From Kalaharituber pfeilii (lineage: Eukaryota; Ascomycota; Pezizomycetes; Pezizales; Pezizaceae), in contig WHUZ01000001.1 in the NCBI GenBank assembly GCA_015179045.1, forward strand, positions 1,798,001 through 1,862,000: 64,000 nt of DNA, given 5' to 3'. Of this stretch, positions 11,600-22,405 are shown one piece after another; positions within the stretch are counted from its first letter, which is position 1; the number at the start of each line of letters is the position of its first letter. The notes beneath the pieces were generated by a model. It was not told the DNA's origin and ran no database searches. It was given only the letters and a program-made list of their open reading frames with translations. The position numbers and the translations under genes are program-made.

Positions 11600-13083
11600 T
11601 TACTTCAGTCTTTGCAAAATCTTGATAACGTCACCTAGGACACCCATCGCAGTAACGTCCGCTCCAGCCCTGTCCGGAATAAGCTTGTCAGTTACACACG
11701 CCAAAAATCACTCCATTCATCCACAAACAGGGAAAGTGATTTTGTCTCGTTATGGAGAATCCCCCGTCCCAACAATTGCCCACAAAACATCGAGGAAGAT
11801 GTACAAAATTTTTGTTTTGACTTACCCAGCACCTTGAACGATCAATGCGCGCTCACCATATCTCTCCGTGTAAAAGCTGATGATATTGTCAGATCCTCGG
11901 AGTCCTGCAATTGGATGTGAGGTGTCGAATCTGATATGGTGTCGAACGGATAGGGGTTAACAGTTGGTTCAGCGATAAAGGTGACAGTAATCACTCACGT
12001 GTCTAGCCCCACTTCTACCTTGCCAGTCTCAACATCAAGCTTGCCAACATATCTGATCGTCTTCCCTTTGGACTCAGCATCTTTTTTCAAATTTTCCATT
12101 TCTGCATCATAATCGCCTAAACCATTGAGGAATTCCTCAGCAGTAGCAGCTGTTTCAAGTGGCTTTGGAATTAAGGATTGAATGGGGAACGATGTTGGCG
12201 AAGGTACCAACAGTCCGGAGAGTCGGGCAAGGATTGTCAGTTTGCGAGCAACATCCAGACCATTCAGATCATCTCGTGGGTCAGGCTCCTGCCAAGTACC
12301 ATCAATTTAGACGTATACTACGTAGTAATCCTCTTGAGATTCACTCACCGTATAACCCAGATCTCTTGCCTTCACCACAACTTCACTGAATTTTGCGTTT
12401 GAGCTGGAGCCAACGGGTGCAAAAGTATTGAAGAGGAAGCTCATGGTACCGGAGAAGACTCCTTCAATTTTCCTTACTTTATCCCCTGTCTCAACCAAAT
12501 CCTTGAGGGTACTTAACACTGGTAATCCTGCGCCAACTGTAGCTTCATGGAAGACAAAGCCTCCATTAGGATTTTGTGGGCCTCGAGCAGCAGCGAAAGT
12601 GGAGTCCCACAATGAGATATCACTGGAAAAGGCCTTCTTATTGGGGGTAGCAATATGAATGCCATTTTTGAGAAATTGAGGATAGAGTGATGCCAATGTT
12701 TCATCTGAAGTATTATCTACGAGAATAACCTCTCCTGGGGCAGCCTTCAGGTAGGATATAGTTTCATCAGGTACAGCCAATGGCTTGGTAACCGACTTGT
12801 CCAAGTCCTCAAGAATTGAAGATAATGGTATAGGAGAATAGTCAGTTGAGATGACGGCCTTTGAGGATCGTGAAACCGCAATTGGGACGAGAGTATGTGG
12901 TGCACTCTTGTTTGACGCTATATAGTTGAATAGCTGCCTCAGAAAGGCCCTTCCAACGCCGCCGGCACCTAATGCGGGTCAGCTTGCGGCTCACCTCATG
13001 GCGAATCCGAAGGGAATGTGGAGGTAGTAAACATTAATTGGAACAGGCATGATACCGATTATTGAAATGTATACTTTAGCCAT
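11600..13083 (-). CDS. HOM6: Homoserine dehydrogenase
   Basis: Five exons on the minus strand, all splicing in frame: 13083-13056, 12968-12349, 12288-11999, 11930-11826 and 11669-11600, giving 370 aa (yeast Hom6 is 359). The first junction builds the Rossmann NAD(P) loop IIGAGGVGRAFLRQL. Further family blocks are ILVDNTSDE, ATPNKKAFS, FHEATVGAGLPV, IEGVFSGTMSFLFN, the exon 2/3 join GYTEPDPRDDLNG, and the C-terminal AGADVTAMGVLGDVIKI. The enzyme reduces aspartate-semialdehyde to homoserine, the branch point to threonine and methionine, in the cytosol. It is head to head with the broken SDR. The frame is intact throughout, in contrast to its neighbours. Confidence 0.95.
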
Positions 13084-13519
13084 TGTTGACTGGAGGTTGA
13101 TAATGTTGCTATTTGATAAACTGAATGGCAGCTCTCAAGTGGGGACGTTGGCGGGGTCAACGATGCACATTCGCCGACTACTCAACACCGTCTGCTGAGT
13201 ACACTTAGTACCTATCAGTATTTTACATAATAGCATACGGGTAAAATTGGAATACTCCCCACAACTACAATGTGTAAACATTTGATTACGAAAAGGAAAT
13301 TGGCATGAGGAAATGCAGGCTCTTGAGAAAATCTCGTCAACTCACGTGGCGAAGCATTAGCTTGGTGCTTTGATGAATGCATATGCTACAGTTCCAGCTG
13401 GAGCATATTAGTACTTGTATCCTGGCCCTCGTTTGGCATCACACTATGCATACTACATAGGTGATTACCTTTTTGCCTAAGTAGGTAAGCGAACATCGGA
13501 CTGCCATGCCCAAAAGCTT
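13084..13519. promoter_or_regulatory. Shared upstream region of HOM6 and the SDR
   Basis: About 430 bp between the HOM6 start (minus) and the first recognisable SDR codons (plus). No start codon for the SDR can be found here, and I recognise no specific operator. Confidence 0.35.
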
Positions 13520-14710
13520 CAAGTGACGGACTCTGGGGCTCCGCTTTCTACGCTCTCATTACCACTATTTACTTCCTCCTCGGCATTCTCAACACTCGGC
13601 TTGCATTCGGGAAGAAGCGCGAATTCGACTGGACAGAGGAGGTAGTTGTGATTACAGGTGGCGCTAACGGGTTGGGACTGCTGCTCGCGGAGGTTTATGG
13701 GATGAGGGGGCCAGTGTTGCTGTGCTGGATGTAAAGGAGGCACCGGAAGGAGGGCAGGCGAGGAATATGTGTGATGTGGGGAATAGGGAGCAGGTGGAGG
13801 AGGTGGCGAGGCAGATTGAGAAGGAGGTATGAATACCCAGTGGTTTATCTATTAGTTTATGGGGCCAGGAGTAGCTGATTGGGCTTTTGTGATAGCTTGG
13901 AACGCCGACTGTTTTGATTAACAATGCGGCGGTAATGCATGGGAAGTCCATCATGGATTTGAAGTTTGAGGAAATTGAGAAGTGAACTCTTGCCCCTTCA
14001 TCCCATTTGCACCACTCGCGAATATCAATACTAATTTCGACTCCCACCTCCTAGCACAATCCGAACCAACCTCCTCTCCCACTTCTACACCATCAAGACC
14101 TTCCTCTCTGGCATGCTCACATCCAAACGCGGTACCATTGTAACCGTCGTTGGCCACATTGGCCCCAGACACCTTACTGACTACTCATGTGCCAAAGCCG
14201 CTGTCAGTACCCTTCACAACGCTCTGACTGCGGACCTCGGTCGTGCCAATGCCCCCATTAAAACCCTTCTCGTTGAGCCCGGACAAATGTCCAGTGACCT
14301 CTTTGCAGGTGTAGAGACCCCAAGTAAGCTTTTTTGCATCGGTGCTTGAGCCAGTGGATGTTGCAAAGGAGATCATTGCGGCTGTCGATGCGGGCAAGGG
14401 TGGTGTGCTGGCAATGCCGGCGTATGCGAGGTGGATTCAGGTGATGGGAGTGTTGCCAGTGAGTTTGCAGAGATTAGTGAGGTGGTGCAATGGGTGTGAT
14501 GAGGCGATGGCGAAGCGGAAGGTGGTAAAGAAGGGGAAACTTATCATAGTGATGATGAGGACGAATCTTAGTCCGAGGGGTCCGTACATACTGTTGTTAA
14601 CATGGCTATTCCGGACTAGCCACCGCGCGCTATGTAATTCTAGATACCATCTCCTACGTTGTCACTTTAATCGAATATTAACACCTATGCCTGAACCAAC
14701 ATTCGGGTGA
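13520..14710 (+). pseudogene. Short-chain dehydrogenase/reductase, disrupted
   Basis: A membrane-anchored SDR of the retinol/17-beta-HSD-like type. It has an N-terminal hydrophobic segment (FYALITTIYFLLGIL), cofactor loop VVVITGGANGLG, NNAAV motif and active-site DYSCAKAA (YxxxK). Two introns are clear, from about 13828 to 13894 and from 13981 to 14055. The frame is broken at G5 13706-13710 (one base short) and at T6 14330-14335 (one base long). No in-frame ATG is visible upstream. In addition, the strand before YxxxK reads TIVTVVGHIG where the family has the catalytic-Ser block (VTVSS); about three residues including that Ser are missing, in frame. The homopolymer breaks could be consensus errors, but the Ser loss is not of that kind, so a true pseudogene or a non-catalytic protein is likely. 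Confidence 0.75.
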
Positions 14711-15210
14711 CACTTCGCATGCAGCTACACTGCTATAGGCTCCTTGAACAATTGATGAAATAACTTGCGGAATAGCCAGTCTCGAACAAGGCTTATGCTC
14801 AGCCTCGAGACTGCGGAATAACATAATATCAAATGAAACTTACTTATACAAACCAAATCGTTTCACTACTTGGAATGAATATTGGTCTGAGCGTACTGGC
14901 ACATGTTGTCTGCTTGGTGAAGGGAATAAGGGTGCTGGAGATGGCGAGCAAAATCTGAAGGATCAAACGGGTATACATACGTAGGTGGGTTTGGAGCTCC
15001 AAGCAGCCCATACTAGTCACAAAGGGTTCTTTGAGGCTCCAAGGGGTGCATGCTGACGAAGCTGCGGCGCTAACCGACTTGAGGCAGCCGTCATCTGGGC
15101 CCGCGATTATCGGATCCGCAGCTCCCAAGCCTAAATCTCTGCAATGCGCTGCTTGCAATTGTTCGGTCCAACATTTTGTGTATAAAGCAGTAGGAGAGCC
15201 TGCAGTCGGG
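14711..15210. other. Intergenic / 5' region of WKF gene
   Basis: The frame of the next gene stays open from about 15031 but has no ATG until 15211, so an upstream coding exon or a non-ATG start cannot be excluded. Nothing else is supported. Confidence 0.4.
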
Positions 15211-16458
15211 ATGGAGACGGGCATTTCAATACCCCCAGTGGAGACCCTAGTGATACAGACTGCGAAACAGAAGAAACGGAAACATAGCGCCGGAGATGGA
15301 ACCAAACGGGAGCCTAGTGCGGACGAGTGCGAGAAGAAAAAGCATAGGAAGGATAAGAGGAAGCAGGAGAATAGGAAGAGCAATGAGCGCGCAAGGAAGC
15401 AATCTGAATCCGTGGACAATACAGGGCCACTAGCAGCTGACCCAGAGCCCCTTAACGCTAATGTTGACTCGGATACCACCACTAAGTCTGTCAGCAACAA
15501 CGTCTCAAGCCCATCAATTCAGAATCCCAGCAGCAAGCCAATCCTCAAACCTCCTCTGGAAAATATGGGCGAGTCAACATTACCACTTCAGTCCACAGAA
15601 ATCAACTCCATCGCATTGAGCAGCAATTCTCTGTCTAGCATTCCTCTAAAAGCAAACAAGCCCAAGAAGTCGGTGAAATTCACTCCAGAGACTACTGCAA
15701 CTGATGGCGACTCACGCGACCGTATTCACAAGGCTCTTATCGCAGCCTACAAAGCTCCCGCAACTGTTACCCCTGAGGAACTAGCCAATTCAATTGATTC
15801 TGCCCCGCCCCCTGCTAAAAGGCAGAAGGAAGATAAGAAAAAGAAGCAAAAGAAAAGGAAGGATCAGCAGTTGAAGGTTGCAAAAGACGAACATGCGAAG
15901 GAAGCTGCATTGAAATATCTACAGGAATTTTATAGGAGCCGTCAGACTTGGAAATTCCAAAAGGCGAAACAGAATTGGATTTTGAGGAATTTGTTTGATG
16001 TTGAGCTTATTGAGGCAGTGGAGGAGAATGGAGCCGCACTTAAAGATTATATTGCTGGCCTACAGAGCCAGGACGCACGCGGACGCCTGCTGGAAGAGGC
16101 TAAGAAGATTATAGCGGATGGAAATACTAAGAAGAAAGATGACGATGAAGACACGTTTGATGAAGGTGAGGTTGCGTCCGCTGACAAAGAAAAGAGGAGC
16201 AGGAGGGTGGAGAGGGCACATTTAGTCATGATTGCGCTTGGGCATGAGGATGATGAGGAGGAGGATGGAGGAGTATCCATAGGAGAAGGTGTAGGCGACA
16301 TACAAATTGCAGCAAAATCATCAAATGGTAACACAACAAAAGCCAGTTCCGACTCCGATGACAGCAATGATGATGATGATGATGAGGAGGAGGAGGAGGA
16401 GGAGGAGGAGGGGGAGGAGCAGGAAGAGGAGGATAGTGACGATTTTGATGATGAATGA
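15211..16458 (+). CDS. WKF-domain protein (C7orf50-like), nucleolar type
   Basis: About 415 aa from the first in-frame ATG. The N-terminal two thirds are Lys/Arg/Glu-rich and low complexity (KKKHRKDKRKQENRK, KEDKKKKQKKRKDQQ), with a short KSVKFTPET motif. Residues about 230-290 form the WKF domain: AALKYLQEFYRSRQTWKFQK, then KQNWILRNLFDVELI. The tail is a near-pure Asp/Glu run. Human C7orf50 is nucleolar and associated with rRNA processing; a similar role here is inference. There is no intron after 15211. The very acidic tail is encoded by GAG/GAT microsatellite-like DNA at 16370-16430. Confidence 0.75.
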   Translation: METGISIPPVETLVIQTAKQKKRKHSAGDGTKREPSADECEKKKHRKDKRKQENRKSNERARKQSESVDNTGPLAADPEPLNANVDSDTTTKSVSNNVSSPSIQNPSSKPILKPPLENMGESTLPLQSTEINSIALSSNSLSSIPLKANKPKKSVKFTPETTATDGDSRDRIHKALIAAYKAPATVTPEELANSIDSAPPPAKRQKEDKKKKQKKRKDQQLKVAKDEHAKEAALKYLQEFYRSRQTWKFQKAKQNWILRNLFDVELIEAVEENGAALKDYIAGLQSQDARGRLLEEAKKIIADGNTKKKDDDEDTFDEGEVASADKEKRSRRVERAHLVMIALGHEDDEEEDGGVSIGEGVGDIQIAAKSSNGNTTKASSDSDDSNDDDDDEEEEEEEEEGEEQEEEDSDDFDDE

Positions 16459-17046
16459 CCATGATACTGCGCTGGAACTGTATATATGAGATGGCCTTTA
16501 TGCCTTTTATAATATTTTCTTTTCTCTCGGTGCCGTCCACTCGATGAGCGATTACCTTCCATTTCTGTAATACCAATTCTTATGATCCTTGTGAAGCCAA
16601 TTCCAAGATCTTGTGGGGCTTCTGAGTATCATGGGACGGAACAAGCATGTCCACACGGAATGCAGTTTTTGCCTTTATAAAGTTCCAGGGCTCTCACATT
16701 GCACTTCAGAAACCAGACATGCGAAGGCTCTATATCACTACTTGACCACTTGATGGAGTTACAGTACTAGTACACTCTATCTTTGTTTACCCCACCAGAG
16801 TGCCCACCGCCAAGAAGTGGCACACCTGACCGCATCTGGAAGTGGTATGCACCCATATCTCTGGTACCCCCTTCAGATGAGAGTAGTCACACCTTAAGCT
16901 ACGAATTCGAAGTTATTTGCAAGCATATTCTTCAACTTGTGTCCTTTGCTTGTTTCATCCTGGTTGTGTCTTAGGGGCCCTTTAGTGCAAATAATAAAAA
17001 TAACAGTTATACCAGAGGGGAAGCTATCTATATATTACACCCCATA
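16459..17046. other. Intergenic, nothing seen
   Basis: Spacer between the WKF and PhyH genes. The T-rich and CAT-rich stretch on the minus strand is a shadow of the acidic repeat; no gene supported. Confidence 0.5.
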
Positions 17047-18188
17047 ATGGAAACGGGGTCTCCTCGGACTATGGAGCAAGTGGAATTCTTCCACAAAAAT
17101 GGGTATTTGGTGCTGGAGGATGAGCTGCCCGAGGGCACAGTGAAATTGCTTCTTGCCCGCACAAAGCAGCTCTTGGAAGAGTTTAGCTTGGAGGGTCACC
17201 CTATGACCAAGTTCACCACGGGCGCTGGTGGCGAAGGCAAGAAACATATAGGTGACCAATATTTCCTCGAAAGTGGGGAAAAAGTGAGATTCTTCTTCGA
17301 GGAAGGCGAGAGCTTAGGGTGAATCCAATACATAACGATACTCTGATTCATTACTTACGAGGAATAAGAGGCCTTTAGCGCCCAGGGGAACCTCACGAAA
17401 CCCAAAGAACGAGCTATAAACAAGATAGGCGTATGCTACTGAGGTGCTCCAACTTTACCATACTGAGCTAACACCCCATCGGATGATTAGCACGCATATG
17501 CTCGATCCTCTTTTCCGCTCTATCACTATGACTTCTAGGAACCTTGCAATTGCTAAAAGTTTAACTGCCGCATCTACACTTGGACCGAACCCCGTTGTTT
17601 TGCAGTCAATAATCATATGCAAGCAACCCGAAATCGGCGGTGCCGTCCTATCCCATCAGGATAGTACGTTTCTGTATACAGATCCACCTAGTGCTGTAGG
17701 GTTTTGGTATGCACTTGAAGATGCAACTATAGAGAATGGATGCTTAAGCTTCGCACCTGGCAGTCATCTCTGGGAGCCAATAAGGAAGCGTCTTGTGCGA
17801 ATGCAAGAGGTGAATGGTAGCAAGGGAACTGGCTTATTGACCTCCCGAAAGGAAAGGGCAATGGGCTACCTGAAGATGCAACACCTAGAGAAGCAAGCAC
17901 CGAGATTGACGACGACAGGTTTGTTATTCGAGAAGTAAAGGCAGAAGCTTTGGTATTGATCCATGGAAACGTATTACACAAGAGTGCGAAGAATCTGAGC
18001 CAGAAGAGTCGACATATCTATGCATTTCATGGTGAGTGCTCGTCTCAGCTCCAGGAATGTGAAACAGTTCACTAAGCAGATTTGGTGTCATGGCAGTTAT
18101 AAGCGGGGATTATGAGTATGACACGTTAAATTGGCTCCAACCTGGGGCAGAAGGATTTTCTAGATTGGAGGAGGTTGCAGCCGCCTGA
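17047..18188 (+). pseudogene. Phytanoyl-CoA dioxygenase (PhyH)-like, disrupted
   Basis: Clear PhyH-family blocks run in order: EQVEFFHKNGYLVLEDELP, KVRFFFEE, NLTKPKERAINKIG, HMLDPLFRSITMTSRNLA, the iron-binding HxD in VLSHQDSTFLYTDPPSA, GFWYALEDATIENGCLSFAP, then LVLIHGNVLHKSAKNLSQ with the second iron His, and finally NWLQPGAEGFSRLEEV to the stop at 18188. Known members are 2-oxoglutarate/Fe(II) oxygenases. The last intron (about 18030-18091, ending CATGGCAG) joins well. Elsewhere frames do not join: the exon after KERAINKIG needs a different phase, and a one-base shift lies in GGAACTGGCTT near 17830. At least two lesions exist that are not simple homopolymer changes, so a pseudogene is my preferred reading. 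Confidence 0.7.
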
Positions 18189-19092
18189 GTCACCATGCAA
18201 CATTTGGAACCTCCAAATCTTTTTAGTGACAGTGTGGGGTGAAAGCTTGTCATCGAAAGCTGTCATCGATCGGAGTAATTATAATCTGATATTTCTGTGT
18301 TACTGCCATCTTGGTTGACACTAGAATGATTTTCACGAATATATCGCTTCTGGTGGAACTTCTGCACATGTTATTCTAAAGTACTTCATAGTCTCATACC
18401 AGCTAGTACTCGTACTTACGTTAAGTACGTACTTTTGCATGTATCTACAACCAGACTAATATGTATGTAAAGTATCTATCATCCTCGACGGGTAACCTCA
18501 CCCCCGGAGATGGTTGTGCAGCCAAACTAATTTATCGGCACGATGCAAATATAGCCTGGGCATGGGTACAGTAACATGTGGTTAAAATGAAGCTCTAGGA
18601 AGCATGCGGAGATGCTGAATGTTCTCATAATGCTGGATCGTTCTTGCATAATAATAGCCTTGTCCCCAGGTTGGACAACGTAGTCTGGTTCCAACTATCA
18701 CAAAGCAGAAATACACAAACGATAACCACCAACGTGAAACAGCATCAATAACATGGCAACTATAGCACGAGAAATGTGTATAATTTCGCTAACACCATCA
18801 ATCACGTTTCTAAGCAATTTTCATGCATTGTTCACTATTTGCCTCCCATCTGTTTCAATACACCCGTGAGGAAGTGCCACTTGCTAGCTCATTTCCCAAG
18901 TCGGGTGTCACCGTCGAATGAAGCCGTCGAATGAAGCCCAAAGAATTCTTCAACGCCGGTTTCATGTGAAATCCGTCAATTTGTCCAGTCTGTTTCGAAT
19001 TAGGTTGGACACTTTATGCATGAACAAGAGATAAGAAAGCCCAAAGTAAGTATCAACCTACAAAAGAAAACCCCACAAGAACGCGGATACAC
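18189..19092. other. Intergenic, nothing seen
   Basis: AT-rich, no frame or repeat that I can support. Confidence 0.5.
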
Positions 19093-20746
19093 TTACGTTA
19101 ATAGCTCATATTCTCTGTACTTCGCTAGATATGGTGTAGCACGCCGGTGAAGTCTCATCAAGGGGTGTATGTTTATCTTTGGATTAATGCGCTTGGTACC
19201 TATGAGGGCTTGGATGCCTGGGGATGGAGAGAAGCTAGGATCGAACACCAGCAAGCTTCTTGAACCATCTATGAATGTTTCAGTGCCAACTATCGTCATT
19301 GAATGACCTGCAGAGGTTATATCAGCCAAGGCCATTATCTAGCATCAGCAAATTAGAAACAGACCAGCATGTTGGAAATAGATTGGTGGTTTATGGGTTC
19401 TTAGTATCCGGTCAGTGTTACCTGCGGGCCGGCCTCTCTCATAAAACCATTGTACGAAATCAAATAAAATCTCACATGCTTCTCTATCTGGTGTTCTCGA
19501 TAGATGTTTGACGCCACAGCTATCCCAAAGTAATGTTAACACTGGGTTGAGCACTGTTTCTGCAATCGTGATAGGTGTCTTACGGTATTCCCATACTGAC
19601 AAAAACAGTTTCCGCCTGGTCCCTGTGTCAGCATTTGGGAACACTATTGAACTAGGACCCAAAATCTCATACTTCAGATGTTCCAATATATTTCCTTGTG
19701 TTCTTAATCCCTCCAGTCTCTACTCTCCCATGCACATTGATTCCCATATCCCATCCTTTCTCAATATAATCCTGTAACTTGATAATCGACGGTACCATCC
19801 CGGGAAATGGATGCGTCCCCTCCGGAAAGGTAGCTTGGATATACGATATCATCATTTGTATATTTCTGTACCCACAGAATCCACCCTCCCGAGGGAGTTG
19901 TTTGCCGACATGCCGTACACCAGGATCGCATAACCAAGCTCGTGCAACGAGGTGATCTCGCTCCGATAGTCTTGCAAGAATTGGAACGAGGTTCGGGGTT
20001 TCGTTTGCTACGGTCGCTACTCGGATCAGTTTGTTTCCAGGTCCGATTTCAATACGATAACTTATTGAGGGGCCTCTGAGGAGTTCGTAATAGAGTTCTG
20101 GCGGCATCTGCTTCTCCATAGCATACGGGCCAAGCTCTGGCGACTTTACAAAGGGCTCGATGTCAGCATATGAGAACAAGTTTATAAGGTATCACGTGCG
20201 TACCCCAAGCTTCTTTGTCTTCTTGGAACGAGCAAGGACCAGAAACCGGTTGTCATCAGCACCCTTCGAATGATACTTCCGATCAGATTTCAAACTACTG
20301 CTCCTGTGTAGATGTAAATGCGAGGATTTTGACGAGGATTTCGATTTTGATTTCGAGGATCCTGATGATGAGGCGACGACGTCGGAGGAGCCTTTGGGCG
20401 GGTTGGTGCAAGAGCTGCCGATCGCGATGGCTGCTTGGGAATTTGCACTAAGTGTTTCGTCTACAGACTCCGTGAGAGCTACCCGTTCCGCTAAGTGCAT
20501 ATCCAAGTGAGTTTGGAGCTCTTGTCGGAGCACCGGCTCCTGGCAAGCTTCTTCCGGGCACAGAACATAGCTATGCTCTTCTTCCGTGATCTCGATATCC
20601 TTAGCTTTCTCCTCCGCAACGACGAAGGGGGAATCAGGCGTGTGGAACGACTCGATGTGAAAGTGGATGGCATATAGTAAGGGATCTCGGAATCCGCAGA
20701 AAGGGCAGAAGTAGAATTCCGGCTCCACGGCGTGGGCTGTGCTCAT
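19093..20746 (-). CDS. Zinc-finger UfSP-like peptidase (C78; ZUP1 type)
   Basis: Four exons on the minus strand: 20746-20204, 20155-19673, 19578-19365 and 19307-19093, about 484 aa. The exon 2/3 acceptor is the least certain junction. The N-terminus has two Cys/His zinc-finger-like segments (YFCPFCGFRDPLLYAIHFH and CPEEACQEPVLRQELQTHLD), then a Ser/Lys linker. The peptidase domain holds the catalytic Cys in REGGFCGYRNIQMMISYIQ, GIKNTRKYIGTSE, the catalytic His in HAGHSMTIVG (made exactly by the last intron), and the Asp in LLVFDPSFSPS. C78 enzymes of this layout (human ZUP1, S. pombe Mug105) are deubiquitinases, ZUP1 being K63-specific and linked to genome stability. All catalytic residues are present. 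The stop overlaps a possible donor (GTAAGT), so a further exon is conceivable. Confidence 0.85.
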
Positions 20747-21404
20747 GTTGAAATGCTCTAGCGGCTGGGTGGGAGTGGGTAAATAGCCGGGATGAGTTCG
20801 GTTTGAATGCTGAGTTCGAATTTTTTGTATCTACCCAAAGCTGGAGGAAGGTTGCAAGTGACTAGATGGCTACTTTCCCACGGGGAAGAGTATATGTCGG
20901 TTCTGAGATTGAGCTCTGGAACGGTGAAGCCTGCTGTTTTACTGCCACTCGTCTTTGTTCATTGAGTAGATTGCGATTGGGCAGGCAGGGCAGTGCTGTA
21001 TGCGTGAGCCGCCCTATGCATCGTCAGGTAACTAAGCTATGCATAACAGGAAGCCAAATATTGCATAGAGCCATAGCATCTCTGTCAAGCTCCAACCAAG
21101 TTACAGATCGCATTGTTTACCTGGAGAATGTGAATACGCAAAAATATTGCGATGTCTCTAAAAAGCAGGATCGCGCGGAAAACTTTACGGAGACATTCGG
21201 TGATCTTAACACGCTAGTTTTGCTAGATTCAGTTGATTTGTGCCCAGGTAGACTAGAACATCACTTGTCTCCCAATCAGGTCTGTAATTCTCGGAAAGAT
21301 ACAATGATACGCCAGAAACACCATTTATACAAACTTCTTATATTAACACACGTAAGTGGGTATAACCTGCTTCATTGTAGTTCCTCAAATTCATTTGCGA
21401 CCAT
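20747..21404. other. Intergenic; long plus-strand frame rejected
   Basis: This region lies between the ZUP1-type start and the TRAPPC2L stop, both on the minus strand. A plus-strand frame (20866-21570) runs into the antisense of the TRAPPC2L last exon and has no recognisable features. Confidence 0.5.
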
Positions 21405-22103
21405 TTATATCACGACATCCCTCCGTACATCGCGAGAACCAAACTCTGACCCACTGCTGCCGGCAGCAGCTAGCGCACTACTCGGTACCCAGCTCTCACC
21501 AATCCTCTTCACTTCCGCAATAAACTTCTTGCTCTTGATGGGCTTTTTTTCTACATTATCATTGTCGTAAAAGGGATTGCATACCAATGCTATATATGCT
21601 GTTTGCAACTCCTTGAACACCTATTGATAAGTTTGAAATTGATTAGCCAGCAATTCCAGGACGTGCACAAGAGGACCACGCAACGAGAGACATACAGGCC
21701 TTAATTCCCCTTCTCTTACACCGCCACCCACGCCGACACAGCTAACAAACACCACAAATTTGACTCCCGTGTTGGTTAGCCACCCATAGGCGGCCAAGTC
21801 CTCAGAGACTGCGTAAAGGAGACCGAAATCCTGGTCTGCTGTTTTCTGGGGTAACCGTAGGGCAAAGATGTCGAGGGTGGTGTGGGTAAGAAAGTGGTAG
21901 TTCAGAAGGATAGAGGGATCTGGGTCGGCTGACCTTGGGGCATTTGGAGGGGAGAAGACGGCAATGTGGAGGGGGTTGTTCTACACCTGAGATATCAGTA
22001 TTTATATCCTCATTGCTCTCTGGATTTAAGTGATGGTGGGTTAAACCTGCTTGCCGACAATGGAAATACAAGTAATTCGGGATACCACTGGAGGGGGCTG
22101 CAT
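21405..22103 (-). CDS. TRAPP complex subunit, TRAPPC2L (sedlin-like)
   Basis: Three exons on the minus strand, all phase 0: 22103-22047, 21980-21696 and 21620-21405; 185 aa. It begins with RITCISIVGKQ joined to NNPLHIAVF, the first beta strands of the longin fold. LNYHFLTHTTLDIF, DFGLLYAVSEDLAAYGWLTN and TGVKFVVFV follow, then the end KELQTAYIALVCNPFYDNDN and KPIKSKKFIAEVKRIG. This matches the TRAPPC2L/sedlin family, a tether component for ER-Golgi and endosomal vesicle traffic. The second intron has branch GGCTAATC and acceptor CAATAG. The C-terminal 30 residues are Ala/Ser-rich. It is divergent from eIF3m. Confidence 0.9.
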
Positions 22104-22405
22104 CTCGCGATACTTCGACAGGCAGAGCTCTCTGTATGATGCAACTGCGTGCGGTGTCGGAACACATAATGACAGGAAGCTCTTGCTGTGGCTCTGTGAG
22201 CGTTAGCTCTGCTTCTTGGCAAGGTAACTGCAAATCTTGGCGCCCACAAAATCCAACCTCCACCGGCCCCCACTATCAGACAGAAAAGAACGAGCCCTGA
22301 TATCTCGCTTGCGATACCCGCCTCCCCATCCCAAGTTTCGACTCCGCAGTTCGCTGTCAACTGCTGTTGAACCATACATTGCCTAACCTCCCCCTCCCGC
22401 CCAAA
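22104..22405. promoter_or_regulatory. Bidirectional promoter TRAPPC2L / eIF3m
   Basis: 302 bp between the two start codons, transcribed outward in both directions. It contains CT-rich tracts near the eIF3m start. No specific factor site is claimed. Confidence 0.55.

Noticed and set aside
20866..21570. 234-codon plus-strand frame
   Set aside because: It overlaps the antisense of the TRAPPC2L last exon and shows no domain; composition is that of a shadow frame.
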